From contig JAWNZC010000423.1 in the NCBI GenBank assembly GCA_035771165.1, positions 98,501 to 162,500 on the forward strand: a stretch of 64,000 bases of DNA, read 5' to 3'. This stretch comes from Paragorgia papillata (Eukaryota > Cnidaria > Anthozoa > Scleralcyonacea > Coralliidae). Each line of letters begins with the position of its first letter. Positions within the stretch are counted from its first letter, which is position 1. A program made the position numbers and the translations under genes. Below, one piece after another: positions 53,131-64,000 of the stretch. Below the pieces are notes generated by a model that saw only the letters and a list, made by a program, of their open reading frames with translations, was not told the origin of the DNA and ran no database searches.

Positions 53131-56042
53131 ATGAATGGCGTCACGACAAATCTCTCAAGTTCTGAAGCAAAAGCTATGGAGGAATTAAAAGCGAAACTGA
53201 ACGAGGAGACCATAACCGATGAGGTAGAAGTGCTCGAATATTATAAAAGTATTTAATACATAGGTACATGTAGTAAGGGCCAAGGGGTATACACATATAT
53301 ATATAAATATATAAATACATTTCGTAATACACATCACGGCATGAGGTGACCAAAATGAGGTATAGAGCTCATTTCTATCGAAAATCAACATATTTTGTCT
53401 CGTGTTTTTTGCTTGTAGCAAATATTTTAACATAGTATGTTTGTCTAACATTCCTTAATGTAATTTATTCCATTTGAACAAAAAATTTGTTGCCACCTGT
53501 CAAGTTGTTTGTAACCGTAGGACTTGAAGCGAAAAACATTCTTTTAATATATCTGGCTTTATATAGTTCAGAGAAACAGTACGTTATTCTAGTGAATTTC
53601 AGTGCTATTATTGGTTTTCTTTGCTTCCCAAACAGGCTTGTGGAGATGATGTAATTTTTAATTAGGTTAAATTGTTCAAGAGGAATTTGATAGTATAGTA
53701 TCATATTGCATTTTGAATTTATAATTATCTCAATTGGCTACTTTGTTCCATTATTGTTGTGCTTTTTCAGATGATGGCTTATAATTTTTTCTCAAAAAAA
53801 GCATCCACAAGCTCTATTACAGTGAAAATGGAAATTCTGTAGTTTGTTGTGTATTACTGTATTTCTGTCACCGCTACCAAAGCATCTGTTGGTATTGATT
53901 TGGGATAAACATCTATTGTATTATGATTAAATGCCATTTAAAGCTAAATTATACTATTTTTGTACAGTTTTCAACAAAACATTTTCTCAGGCTTTGGTAG
54001 CTGCTACAGAAATACAGTAATACACAACAAACTACAGTAGAAGTGGAAGGTGTTTCGATTTTGACTGTAAATAAGGACACCCTTTCAAATAGCTTGGGAC
54101 ATTGCCTCCCAACCCCTTGAATAAGGAAGACATGTTAATAATGTGGCATATATAAGACATTTTTATGAACTCAAATTGGTCTTCAAATTTAAATGTCTTT
54201 TTGTCTTTTTTTTTACAACGTTCAACATCATTCAACAGGGTGGCCAAATGCTTTCAACATGTTGAATCATGGTTGAATTCAACAATGTTGAACGATGTTG
54301 AATGAAATGTTGAAAGCATTTGGCCAGGCCTTAAGGCCCAATAATAATTGGTGGGTTGCAATCAACCCCTGAAATTTAGAGGACAAAGACACAGTGGCCA
54401 TGTTGGTTAATTGGTAGGCACAATAGCATCTAATATAATATTCTTTTGTACCTTCCAACCAACATGGCCACCATGATGTAACGTGCAACCAAGCAATGTA
54501 CACATGTAATTTTTCTCATGCTAGTGCATGCATGTGATTGAATAAATGACTCACCAAAGTATCAAATCTTGTATAGCTTTGAACAAATGGTCCAATACAT
54601 TTGTAAGTCAGTCTATTCAATTGCCTGTGTCAGAAGGAGGAAAATTTGCAGCAAAGTGATACATTCCTAAACTGTTTTTTTTTTAGAAGCAGTAACATCC
54701 CAGACCACCTACTATTAGAGCTGTGCCCATCAGTCCATATTCGCAATCGATTAATCATTGACAACAATTGTTTAATAATTGATTAATCATATTAAAAAAT
54801 CAACACGTGTTGCCATTGTTTGTCCCTTCAAATAAAGGGGTGCTTTTAAGCTTTTTACTAAGAATCAAAACAAGTCACGTTTGACATTTGATACGCAATA
54901 TAGCTGTTTTTAACAGGGTGAATGTCACAATGCCATCTCATATTTCCACAACTTTTTAACAAAAACTCATTTTAGTATCATGCTGTTGACATTTGTCGAT
55001 GATTCGATTGTTGTTAACGATTAATCGTTTGCCGAAAAAGAGTAGATTAATCGATTAATCAGGCACAGCTCTAACCTATATTCTATGAAATCTTTGGCCC
55101 AGTGACTCTAATTAATCACCCTCCTTTCTTAAATCCATTAACTGCCATTTTCAATCAGTGGGTTTTTTCTCTCCCCTCATTTTCTATCTCTTCTGAAAAA
55201 CATTCTGGGACCAGCAAGGTATTTATGTACACATTCCAACTAAGCAGAATAGAATCTAAACTCTACTCACCAAGTATTTTTAAGGTGTTGTGCCTGGCAA
55301 CCAAAAGCTGTGAATATAGAAAATAATTGTAAATTTAATAGTTGAGATTTTATAATAATGAATCTTAAAAAAAATTTTAAACTCTATTTTTTTATGGCTA
55401 TTTATTGTTGGCAATTTATTGTTGGCAATGTAAGTGACATCATTACTAAGAGTTAAACTTATACTTTTGTTGTGATACTAAATTTGATTGCTTATTCTTT
55501 TTTTAAGCAAACATTATTACGATTTTTAAAAGCAAGAGAGTTCAATGTTGATAATGCATACAGGTACAACTAATCACTAGATATATGTGATGGTATCGTA
55601 GTCTTGTTGTATTAAATAATTAAGCATTTAGTTCATGCAAGGATTACGCAGTAATCCCATTTCAGGCATATAGGTATAGCCTGAGAAGATCACACCTAAT
55701 CAGGCATCAGCCTGCACCTGAAAGGTTATACATATTAACATATAATTATTATAGTGAAGTCTTAAAAAGATTTGTTTTGGTATAACAAAAATATGTATGG
55801 TATATAAATGCCAATGACACCATATATAAATTGTGAGCTATTAATGTTTTTCAAGGTTTGAGCTAAGATTGGCTGTGGTTTATGTTGGTTCATGTTTTTT
55901 TTGGTTTTTTTAGACAATACATGACTACTTGGGAATGGAGAAAAAATAACGACATAGACAACATATTAACTATGCCAGTGCGTTCAGCTGTTTGTTTGTT
56001 TTTTTGCTATCAATTTGTCTGTTTAGCTATCTGATCACCATA

Positions 56043-56097
<55 letters not shown>

Positions 56098-59000
56098 CAT
56101 CTATCCATCCATTCATCTGTCTGTCTGTCCATACATCTGTCCATCTATCCATCCATCTGTCTGTCCATCTGTCCATCCATCCATCTGTCCATCCATCTGT
56201 CAGTCAGTCAGTCAGTCAGTCAGTCAGTCAGTCAGTCAGTCAGTCAGTCAGTCAGTCAGTCAGTCAGTCAGTCAGTCAGTCAGTCAGTCAGTCAGTCAGT
56301 CAGTCAGTCAGTCTGAGTCAGTCAGTCAGTCAGTCAGTCAGTCAGTCTGATTCAGTCAGTCTGATTCAGTCAGTCTGATTCAGTCAGTCTGAGTCAGTTA
56401 GTCAGTCAGTCAGTCTGATCGAGTCAGTCAGTCAGTCTGATCGAGTCAGTCAGTCAGTCAGTCAGTCAGTCAGTCAGTCAGTCAGTCAGTCAGTCAGTCA
56501 GTCAGTCAGTCAGTCAGTCAGTCAGTCAGTCAGTCAGTCAGTCAGTCAGTCAGTCAGTCAGTCCAGACTGATCTGTCTGTCAGTTAGTGTTTGTTTGTTC
56601 ATAATTTGTCTTTGTACTTGTTAGCTTAAGTTTCACTTATGCTATCCATTGAACCTTTTAATTAATAATTATTAATATTAATACAAATTGTGTTTTTATA
56701 TAGAGACCTCTAAATGAAAAACTAAAAAATGTAAGTGTCCTAAAATGTAGCAGCAAGAAGTGAAGTGTACATCCAGGTTTTAACATCCATTGACTATTAC
56801 TTAATTTGTTTAACAGATCTTATCATACGGTTTCCACAAGTTTGACAAAGAGGGACGCCCTTGTTACATAGAAAAAACAGGGAGGGTAGATGTTACTGCA
56901 CTCATAAAAGTAAGTGGAATATCTCTAATTATTATATAGATGCGAGTGTTTTATTAGAAAATATGCAGTGTCATATTTTCCATATATCCTCACTAGTGAA
57001 GATATTGATGACGTCATTAAGAATTTTACCTCTTTTTGCATTGAATCTATATAATAAAAAGAAAATTACACGCTGGCTTGAAGATATGAATTTTATCTTC
57101 TTGTGGTAAAAACGATATTTTACTCATTCGTAAAATATTGTTTTCACCACTCGAAGATAAAATCCATATCTTCGCACCACCGTCTAATATCATCTATTTC
57201 TTTATACCTGAGGGTTTATTCTAGCTAATACCTGACACTTTTAATTAGTACTTTACAGGGAAAATTTGGGCTATTAAAAGGGTTAATTGATAATATACAT
57301 TTTGGGAATAAGCTGCCTAGTCGATGAGAGAATTCTGATGTTTTATTTTTCAATTAGCTACCAGAAGATCAGGTCATAAAATGGCATGTTTGGAACACAG
57401 AAAAACAAGTTGAACAAATGAAACAGAAGTCTATAGAATTAGTAAGTGCAAAATTGTTATAAATTGTACTTTCATAACTGATTTTTAGAATTCATATACT
57501 GTAGTGTACAGTACATGTATCTTTGTTTAGAATATAATGCATATATCAAGGGTGTTGATGTCCAATATGTTTCAGATAGAGCTGCTCCCATCGGTTAATT
57601 TTTGTAATCGATTAATCGTTGTCAACAATCGATTAATATCGATTAATCGTATTGATTAAATTTTTTATAGGTTTAAGTGTAGTTAATGAGAACCACATTG
57701 GAGTTTTAGTTGACGTTGTGTAAAGTTGATGAACGGCGGAGAGGTAAAGGGGAATTTGAATAAAAAGCACAATTAACCTCCAGCTATGTTGCGTATAATA
57801 TGTAATGCGGACCACGCTGTTGGACATGCAGTGTAAAAATATTGCTTAAGAACCATGTAATTAAAAACAGAAGGATTAAAGAATAAGAGATATGTAAGGT
57901 ATAGTATAGTGCAATCAGGATCTTAGGACACAACCCTGGATGCGTTTTGACCTTCTGGTGGTCTCATCAGCAGGGATTTGGGGTTGGGAGTCGATGTAAA
58001 TAAGTTAATTGTTGTTATAGATGATCCAATTATTGTTAAGTATAATCGATTGTGGAAAAAATGAAAAAATAATCGATTAATTGATTAATTGGGAGCAGCT
58101 CTAGTTGACAGACTTTTAGCTTATTTTAATTATTTTAATTAATTCTGCCATAGAAAAAAGAGATAACAACTTTGGATCATGTTCATGACCTTAGTGGAGC
58201 AACATTAAGTATGAGGTAGGAATGAAATTGTCTTTAATGTCACTGAGCATTTTTTTTGTCCCTACAAACTTCATGTATTTATAGTGATTAAAATTATGAG
58301 TATTATTTTTTATAAATTTTAGAAAAGCTTTAAGTTTATTTACTCGTCTTGTTAAAATTGATCAAGAATACTACCCTGAAAGAGTGGGCAAGGTCTGTAT
58401 ACAATACAATTTCATTGTTAAACAAATAAAGTTTGTACTGTAATGTACTTGTAATTTCGTTAATTACAAATCCTCTTCTATTGGGAGGCAGTGGCATAGC
58501 CAGGGTCTTGGGTTTGGTGGGGCAAGAACCTCAATCTCTTAGGGGGGTCTGGGGACATGCTGTCCTGGAAAATTTTGGATTTCCAGGGCTCAAAATAACA
58601 GCTGATCACCAGTCAATGACCAGCCAAATTTTTAATGTGACTGGTCAAATTTGTATAACGCCGGTCATTTTGACTGGTCATATTAATTAACTTGCAATTC
58701 ATTTTATTACTTCCCTTTGAAGGAACTTAAAATGATTGTTGTTGTGCTGTTGTAGACCCGTGTCATAATGTCTGATTTATATTGAAGTGAACTATGCATG
58801 CCGATTTCCTTTTTATTTTCCTTTTTAAAACACTCTTGCTCGAAGCTTGTACTAAACAGTACATAACACATTACTAGTTTACTCACATGGCATCAAAACA
58901 GCTGTACTACCCCCCCCCCTTACAAGTTTCTCCATGGATTTAAACTTTCATGAGAGTGGTCTTGGATACCATTGGGGGAGGGGGGGGGGAGGGAGGTGAT

Positions 59001-62000
59001 CCCCTTGGCTACGCCACTGATGGGAGGATGAAGCCTGTGCTTGAAAGGGGTCTGATCATCTTCGGGGCTAGGCAGAAGTGGATTAATGACATTTGTTTGT
59101 CTTTTTTAGGTTTTCATTATAAACACACCTTGGTGAGTTAATTATCAGTAAATTAACAAATACTGTACTTGTATTGTTTAATATTTATTTATTTGTTTGG
59201 TTTAAAAATTAACAATTACTGACAATAATAGTAATAACGGGAATGGTAGCTACTGTAACAAAAATAGGTAATGCAAAATTTTTGTGAATATGTACTAGAC
59301 ACACACAAAATTTACAAAATAGTTCAGATTATTAAATAATCCAAATAGATTTATTAAATGATAATTTAGCTAACCTCCAGATGAAGCGACCTGTGATTCT
59401 TTTGGGAAAATTTCTGTCTTTGTACCACATGTTGGAAGAACGTTTCTAAATAATTACAACATAAATTGTAATTTAGAGTGTGATAATTATAGATAATCAA
59501 TCAATGTGGTCCAATCAAATATGTTCAAAAACTATTTGGTGATGAAAAATATTGTCGGTCCGCATCCTACCAAATCCTGTTTCTGACTGGCTAAGGAGCC
59601 AGTATGGGCCCGTACGGACCGCTCGAGATAAATATTTTAAATATGTTTTATAGGCCGTAAAATATTCTAAAAACGTTTGAAAATGAACTTAAACTAAACC
59701 GAGCATATTGAAAGTAAGTTTTTCATTCATGAAAGAGACCTAAAATCTAATTTCCTTTTACGAAAGAAACATGAAGACCAAAAGAACCAAGCGGGGATAA
59801 TGAGAAAAAAAAGAATGCGGCCTCGGGCCGTTTTTGAGACCTCGGGAAATATTTCTCTATACGGACCTCCCAGCCGGTAAATAACATATATTTAATTTAT
59901 GATACTGTATATACGTTTTTAAGACCAAACTGGGCTAGTGGCGAAAATTCAACGTAAAGGTCTACCGGCACGAAATTGAACTGGAATACTAGTGCATGAG
60001 TGCTCTAACTAATGAATTAAGGCCTGGCCAAACCAGCTTTCAACATCATTCAACATTGTTGAACGATGTTGAAAGCACGAGTGGCCAAATGAATTCAACA
60101 TCGTTCAACATTCATGAATGACAATTAACTGAACGCGGGCTACCACAAAATCGACACTATCCCGCATGGCGCATGCCTCTGTTCAACAAAGTTGAATGAA
60201 ATGTGACCAAATGCGTTCAACACCTTTCAACATTTTGAGAACAATAGAAATGTTGAACGCGTGTTGAACGAAAATTTGAACATGTTCAAATTTCGTTCAA
60301 CATCATTCAACACCATTCAACAACGTTCAACATCATTCAACAGGGGTGGCCAAACGCTTTCAACATTGTTGAATCACGGTTGAATTCAACAGTGTTGAAC
60401 GATGTTGAATGAAATGTTGAAAGCGTTTGGCCAGGCCTTTACGGAGGCTGTTGACAAGGGCTTAGTCAACTTAGGGTATATATTTTAAGTAATGTTTGCC
60501 GTAATGATTACTCAAACTGTGTTCTGGAGATTTTTGGAGACTAGATATTTTGGGTGTTTGGAAAATTTACATTGTGTAAAGCTGCTGGTTACACAATGCG
60601 ATTTTTCTTGCAACTTGCAACAAATAGCCTGAATGTTGCAGGTTGCAAAAAAAATCGTTAGCAACTTGCGATTTTGTTATTTTTGCCGTTTTGCAAGTTG
60701 CAAGAAAAGTTGGATGGGTTCTACTTTTTGCTGCAACTTGCAACAAAGTTCAACAAATTAAGGATAAATTTGTTGCAAGTTGCAAGAAAAATCGCATGGT
60801 GTAACAGCACCTTAACTGTTGTGTTGTGTTGTGTTGTGTTGTGTTGTGTTGTGTTGTGTTGTGTTGTGTTGTGTTGTGTTGTATTGTGCTTTGTTGTGTT
60901 GTGTTGTGTTGTGTTGTGCTTCGGTTGTGTTGTGCTTCGGTTGTGTTGTGCTTCGGTTGTTTTGTGTTGTGACGTGTTGTGTTGAGCTGTGTTGCGTTGC
61001 GTTGTGTTGCGTTGTGTTGTGTTGTGTTGCGTTGCGTTGTGCTGTGTTGTGTTGCGCTGCGTTGCGTTGCGCTGCGTTGCGTTGCGCTGCGCTGCGTTGC
61101 GTTGCGCTGCGCTGCGCTGCGTTGCGTTGTGCTGTGTTGTGCTTCGGTTGTGTTGCGTTTTGTTTTGCTATAAAAACGTTTTTTTCGGATTTTGTATTTT
61201 TAGGGTATTTCCAGTTTTATGGAAAGTTGCTAGATCGTTTCTCGATCCAAAAACTCGTGACAAATGCATCGTTCTTAGTTCTTTGGAATTGAATAAGCTA
61301 CTGGAATATTTCGATCCCGAAGATCTACCAAAGGAGTATGGGGGTACTTGTCGTTGCCACAATGGATGTTTGCCAGAAGTACCAAAGCACATGGTAAACA
61401 AAATGTTGCTTTTCTTCTATGTAAATGTTATATGTACTTGCGGAAATTTTACAGTTTACCGTACCCGAGTAATCCAGCGATTCCTATGCCACCAAGCGCG
61501 ATTATTTTGATGACCTAACCCCAACAAAAGCCCTAACCCAAATCAATAACTGTGTTTACTGCTTATCTTATACGCTAACCGACCCACTAACGTGTTTATT
61601 GCCTATAGCTTTAAGCCCCGCACAGACGACCAAGTTTTCCCTTGACAAGTTTTATTTGTTCATGTGCACGACACAAATTGACAAGTTTTTCCTTGACAAG
61701 GAGCCTTGTTCAAAAGCTGGTCATGCCAGCTTTTGAACAAGGAAATTTGTTCGTGTGCATAGTCGTCAAGGAAAACTTGACAACTCATGATCATCTCCGA
61801 AGCTTATTACGCGATCATTACTGTCGAGGAAAACTTGTCCAACCGTACACACGAGCAATTATAACTTGTCAAGGGAAATTGTTTGAAAAAAACGTGTTCA
61901 TCGTACACACGAGCAAGGAAAGTTACCAAGGAACTTGTCAAGAAAAACTTGGTCGTCTGTGCGGGGCTTAATACGCTAACCTGACACAGTGATGTGACTT

Positions 62001-62303
62001 GGGTACGGTAAAGTGTAAACTACCCGTACTTGCTTGTAATTGGATTACTGCATGCCTGGGGCTCAGAAATCTCTTCTGAGTAATTGAGCTTGACGAACGC
62101 AGGGCTCAAAATAACGTTTCATGTTACGCCGGTCATGGTGACTGGTCAGTTCCAATTTCACAACGCCCCCCCCCCTCCAAAAATAAAAGGGGGGGGAAAG
62201 AAAGACAAACCACAACACAACACAACACAACACAACACAACACAACACAACACAACACAACACAACACAACACAACAAAAAAACACGTAAAGTATATTCT
62301 ACG

Positions 62304-62340
<37 letters not shown>

Positions 62341-63383
62341 CTAGTACTGATATGAACGTTCGTCATAAAAAGGAAATGCATGCATAGTTCACTTCAATAT
62401 ATATCAGACATTATGAAACGGGTCTACAACAGCATAACAACAATCATTTTAAAATTCCTTTAAATGGAAGTAATAAAATTAATTGCAAGTAATATGACCG
62501 GTCAAAATGACCGGCGTTATACAAACTTGACCGGTCACATTAAAAATTTGGCCGGTCATTGACCGGTGACCGACCGTTATTTTGAGCCCTGCGAACGTCT
62601 GCCAAACATCTGTTACTAGCATGCATGAACACCAAGTTTGCGAATGTACGATGCACTATATGTATACGTACAGATTATCCAATAAAAACTCTGTACTCAG
62701 TAAACCGATTTACCCACTAATTATCCTGTGAAAAATGTAACCATGAATTGTCATTTTGAGGAAATATGTTTTTGGCTAACTAGTGTGAATTTTATCAAAA
62801 TATGTTTTTGCGATTAAATGTGATTTACAAAAAGAAAATTTTTTTGAGAAACTATTTTTCTCTCGTCGAAATAAAGAGAGTTTGGTAAAAGAAAATTTTT
62901 TTGCAAGACGATATTTTGATGAGATGTATATTATCTGACCATGGCTAGTAAAAAATATTTTTACAATCCTTGGTATGGCTGTCAAAGCAATTGATTAGAC
63001 CGAGAAATTTAATTGCGACTTTATTTTTTATGGGGTGTTGGTGTCACAGTGGTTAGTGCACGTGCCTTTCACCTCTGCGAGCCGGGTTCGATCCCTGCAC
63101 GGTGCAGTTATCTGATTAAAAAAAATTCACCGCATGTGAGAAGAGTGCTTCCAGTTTGACTCTACCAAACACCACATGTTTCCTCCTGTAGTAACACTGG
63201 ACCAATGAGGCTGGGCCCTTACTGGACCTCTGAGGATAACAGTTTAGATATAACTGATAGAGTTATCCAGTATAAATAAGGTTAGTTTAGTTTTTTATAA
63301 ACGCTTCTATACCCACGACATCATTTGTGTATTTTTGTAGCTTTTGTGTGGCGAAGATCCGGAACTGACGGAGGAATGTATCG
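53131..63383 (+). CDS. SEC14-like CRAL-TRIO phospholipid transfer protein, 3' end outside window
   Basis: Predicted cytosolic lipid-binding protein of the SEC14 family, which exchanges phosphatidylinositol and other lipids between membranes. Exons: 53131-53223, 55508-55563, 55914-55977, 56704-56730, 56817-56909, 57358-57441, 58154-58215, 58323-58392, 59110-59132, 61204-61393, 63341-63383; 805 nt, 268 residues so far, last phase 1. Signs: TLLRFLKAREFNVDNAY (CRAL-TRIO N helix region), ILSYGFHKFDKEGRPCYIEK, DLSGATLSMRKAL, EYYPERVGKVFIINTPWVF, and DPEDLPKEYGGTCRC, the typical end of the lipid pocket. The start ATG at 53131 follows AGA. Three introns carry large repeat arrays. Whether a GOLD or other domain follows cannot be seen. 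Confidence 0.93.
54225..54335. mobile_element. 110-bp TTCAACA-word element
   Basis: GGTGGCCAAATGCTTTCAAC to GAAAGCATTTGGCCAGGCC around TTGAATTCAACAATGTTGAA. Family of 9867-10115. Confidence 0.85.
54717..55073. mobile_element. Element with ATCGATTAATC words
   Basis: Ends TAGAGCTGTGCC / GGCACAGCTCTA. Subterminal ATCGATTAATCATTGAC / TTAACGATTAATCG and TAGATTAATCGATTAATC. Same family as 57576-58106. Confidence 0.82.
56037..56570. repeat. (GTCT)n then (CAGT)n microsatellite
   Basis: GTCT tetramers with CCAT variants to about 56200, then over 350 bp of CAGT with scattered CTGA interruptions. SEC14-like intron 3. Confidence 0.97.
57069..57184. mobile_element. 116-bp palindromic MITE, TA duplication
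   Basis: A diverged copy of 11341-11469: ends CACGCTGG / CCACCGTC, arms GATATGAATTTTATCTTC and complement, TA on both flanks. Confidence 0.85.
57576..58106. mobile_element. Element with ATCGATTAATC words and inner fragment
   Basis: Ends TAGAGCTGCTCCCATCG / TTGGGAGCAGCTCTA. Subterminal AATCGATTAATCGTTG words at both sides. The middle includes, on the minus strand, CTGATGAGACCACCAGAAGG then TCAAAACG, a decayed hammerhead-like arrangement (57940-57977). Confidence 0.75.
58489..59019. mobile_element. hAT-type element, 8-bp duplication, nested second element
   Basis: Ends CAGTGGCATAGCCAGG / GGCTACGCCACTG; duplication TTGGGAGG / ATGGGAGG (7 of 8). Within it, from about 58576, CAGGGCTCAAAATAACAG begins a copy of the 62100-62591 family in inverse orientation to that copy's right half. 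It sits 97 bp downstream of exon 8. Confidence 0.85.
59200..60018. other. SEC14-like intron 9, no feature recognised
   Basis: AT-rich sequence with a short CGGGCC-containing segment at 59600-59880. No exon or terminal repeat was identified. Confidence 0.5.
60019..60440. mobile_element. Nested TTCAACA-word elements
   Basis: AAGGCCTGGCCAAACCAGC at the left and GAAAGCGTTTGGCCAGGCC at the right. Inner GGGTGGCCAAACGCTTTCAA and many ATTCAACATCGTTCAAC words; probably two or three family members combined. Confidence 0.8.
60581..60811. mobile_element. Inverted-repeat element with TTGCAAC words
   Basis: Arms GGTTACACAATGCGATTTTT and AAAAATCGCATGGTGTAAC. The interior is repeated CTTGCAACTTGCAAC and complement. 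Confidence 0.85.
60820..61160. repeat. (TGTGT)-type pentamer array
   Basis: GTGTT pentamers that drift to GCGTT and GCTGC toward the right. It ends about 45 bp before the exon 10 acceptor. The open frames (Cys/Val/Leu repeats) are repeat artefacts. Confidence 0.96.
61611..61971. mobile_element. TIR element built of CTTGTCAAG words
   Basis: Ends TTAAGCCCCGCACAGACGAC / complement. The interior has more than ten copies of CTTGACAAG / CTTGTCAAGG-like words in both orientations. TACGCTAACC occurs on each side (about 61570 and 61973). Confidence 0.88.
62100..62591. mobile_element. hAT-type MITE, 6-bp duplication
   Basis: Ends CAGGGCTCAAAATAACG / CGTTATTTTGAGCCCTG; perfect 6-bp flanks CGAACG (62094-62099, 62592-62597). 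Subterminal GACCGGTCA-type words. It contains (CACAA)n at 62214-62276 and (TA)n at 62306-62338. Confidence 0.9.
63035..63295 (+). mobile_element. tRNA-derived SINE
   Basis: The head has an A-box-like CAGTGGTTAGTGC and a B box GGTTCGATCCC at tRNA spacing, but no cloverleaf. The tail (CACATGTTTCCTCCTGTAG onward) is unrelated to tRNA and ends near AGTATAAATAAGG. Confidence 0.8.
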
Positions 63384-63394
63384 GTAAGCATCTA

Positions 63395-63704
63395 CACACG
63401 TAAAAACGCGCAAGCTGTTACAGACCTGCAAGCAAGTTGTTACAAGGCTGTGCAACAGGCTGTCACCGTCATGTGTTCGCACTGGCTGTCCCAGTCTGTT
63501 AACATGTCTGTAACAGGTTGTTGACAACTTGTAACAAGGCTGATGACTCCAACAGACTGATGACAAGTTGTTCCAACAACCTATAGGTTGATGCTAACAA
63601 GGTTGTAGCAGTATCTTGAATGAACCGTTGTTACAACCTGTTAACAGCCTTGCTACCGACCTGTTAACACATCCTGTTGACAAGCTGTGAGATTTTTACG
63701 TGTG
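63395..63704. mobile_element. TA-flanked element of the 6920-7379 family
   Basis: Ends CACACGTAAAAACGCGCAAG / GTGAGATTTTTACGTGTG with TA on both sides (63393-63394, 63705-63706). The interior is TGTTACA/TGTAACA and GTTGACAA words. It starts 11 bp inside the intron after exon 11 of the SEC14-like gene. Confidence 0.88.
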
Positions 63705-63769
63705 TATGGTAGAGTTCTAGACAGAGTAAATTCAACCTCGTTTTTAACCATATCTAAACTGGGAGTGTA

Positions 63770-63910
63770 AAAAAGTAGAGTGCTGCGTAGACCATGTTTT
63801 AGATAGAGCAAAGTGAAAAGGTCGTAAACTGCCGAGAGTTTTAGTAGCGGAAAACTGACATTTCGAGCGGAACGCTTCATCAGAAATTGGGCTTTTTCTG
63901 GTCTTCTGGG
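63770..63910 (-). repeat. Dispersed repeat, minus-strand copy
   Basis: On the minus strand CTGATGAAGCGTTCCGCTCG then AAATGTCAGTTTTCC and CTCGGCAGTTTACGAC, ending GGTCTACGCAGCACTC. It joins the CTGAYGAAG..CGAAAYGTC core to the GGCAGTTTAC..GCAGCACTC tail seen separately elsewhere. Confidence 0.7.
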
Positions 63911-64000
63911 GTTCGGGGAACAAGAAATTCCCGTGGTCGATGGCTCCGAAACCATTTTGGATGTACTGCAATGGAATTTTTACAGTTGGATAGTATGCTG

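Noticed and set aside
60674..61292. Cys/Val/Leu repeat ORFs before SEC14-like exon 10
   Set aside because: Pentamer repeat artefacts; the conserved reading frame begins at 61204.
61642..61971. 109-residue ORF with Lys/Leu-rich sequence
   Set aside because: It is entirely within the CTTGTCAAG-word element and ends at its terminal repeat.
63050..63110. Genuine tRNA gene
   Set aside because: A and B boxes are present but the arms do not pair into a cloverleaf and a SINE tail follows.
63653..63971. 100-residue minus-strand ORF at the right edge
   Set aside because: Lies across a dispersed non-coding repeat that appears in other orientations and frames elsewhere in the window.

Overview
This is an intron-rich, AT-rich animal genome segment from an early-branching metazoan or invertebrate deuterostome. 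An anthozoan (coral or sea anemone) is my best guess, from the style of the 5S-derived SINEs and the dense short inverted-repeat elements, but nothing here proves the taxon. Three conserved protein genes were rebuilt exon by exon. All junctions are GT-AG, the reading phase holds through every junction, and each protein matches a known animal family.

Layout. 1-5.3 kb: a tandem satellite of 39-bp units that switches to 51-bp units, each part with its own higher-order period. 6.2-25.6 kb (+): a TRAK/Milton kinesin adaptor in 16 exons (955 aa). 25.6-28.5 kb: a convergent intergenic region with a transposon-like inverted repeat that carries a promoter-like stretch and a first-exon-like ORF. 28.5-49.5 kb (-): SETD2, the H3K36 methyltransferase, in 23 exons (1248 aa), with AWS, SET, post-SET, WW and SRI parts all visible. 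49.5-53.1 kb: the space between two head-to-head genes, filled with repeats. 53.1-63.4 kb (+): a SEC14-like CRAL-TRIO lipid-transfer protein, 11 exons, running off the right edge.

Most of the remaining DNA is non-autonomous DNA transposons, SINEs, minisatellites and microsatellites. Some elements can be classed from ends plus target-site duplications: hAT-type with 8-, 6- or 5-bp duplications, a Mutator-like element with 9 bp, and TA-flanked elements. One hAT element in a SETD2 intron still holds transposase remnants. Many short elements are built almost wholly from one short word repeated in both orientations.

The three genes do not form a functional unit: they serve mitochondrial transport, chromatin marking and phospholipid transfer. 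The most unusual gene-linked signal is a 32-bp minisatellite that amplifies the end of the SETD2 WW exon together with its 5' splice site about 11 times. No bacterial features, CRISPR arrays, rRNA genes or intact tRNA genes were seen.
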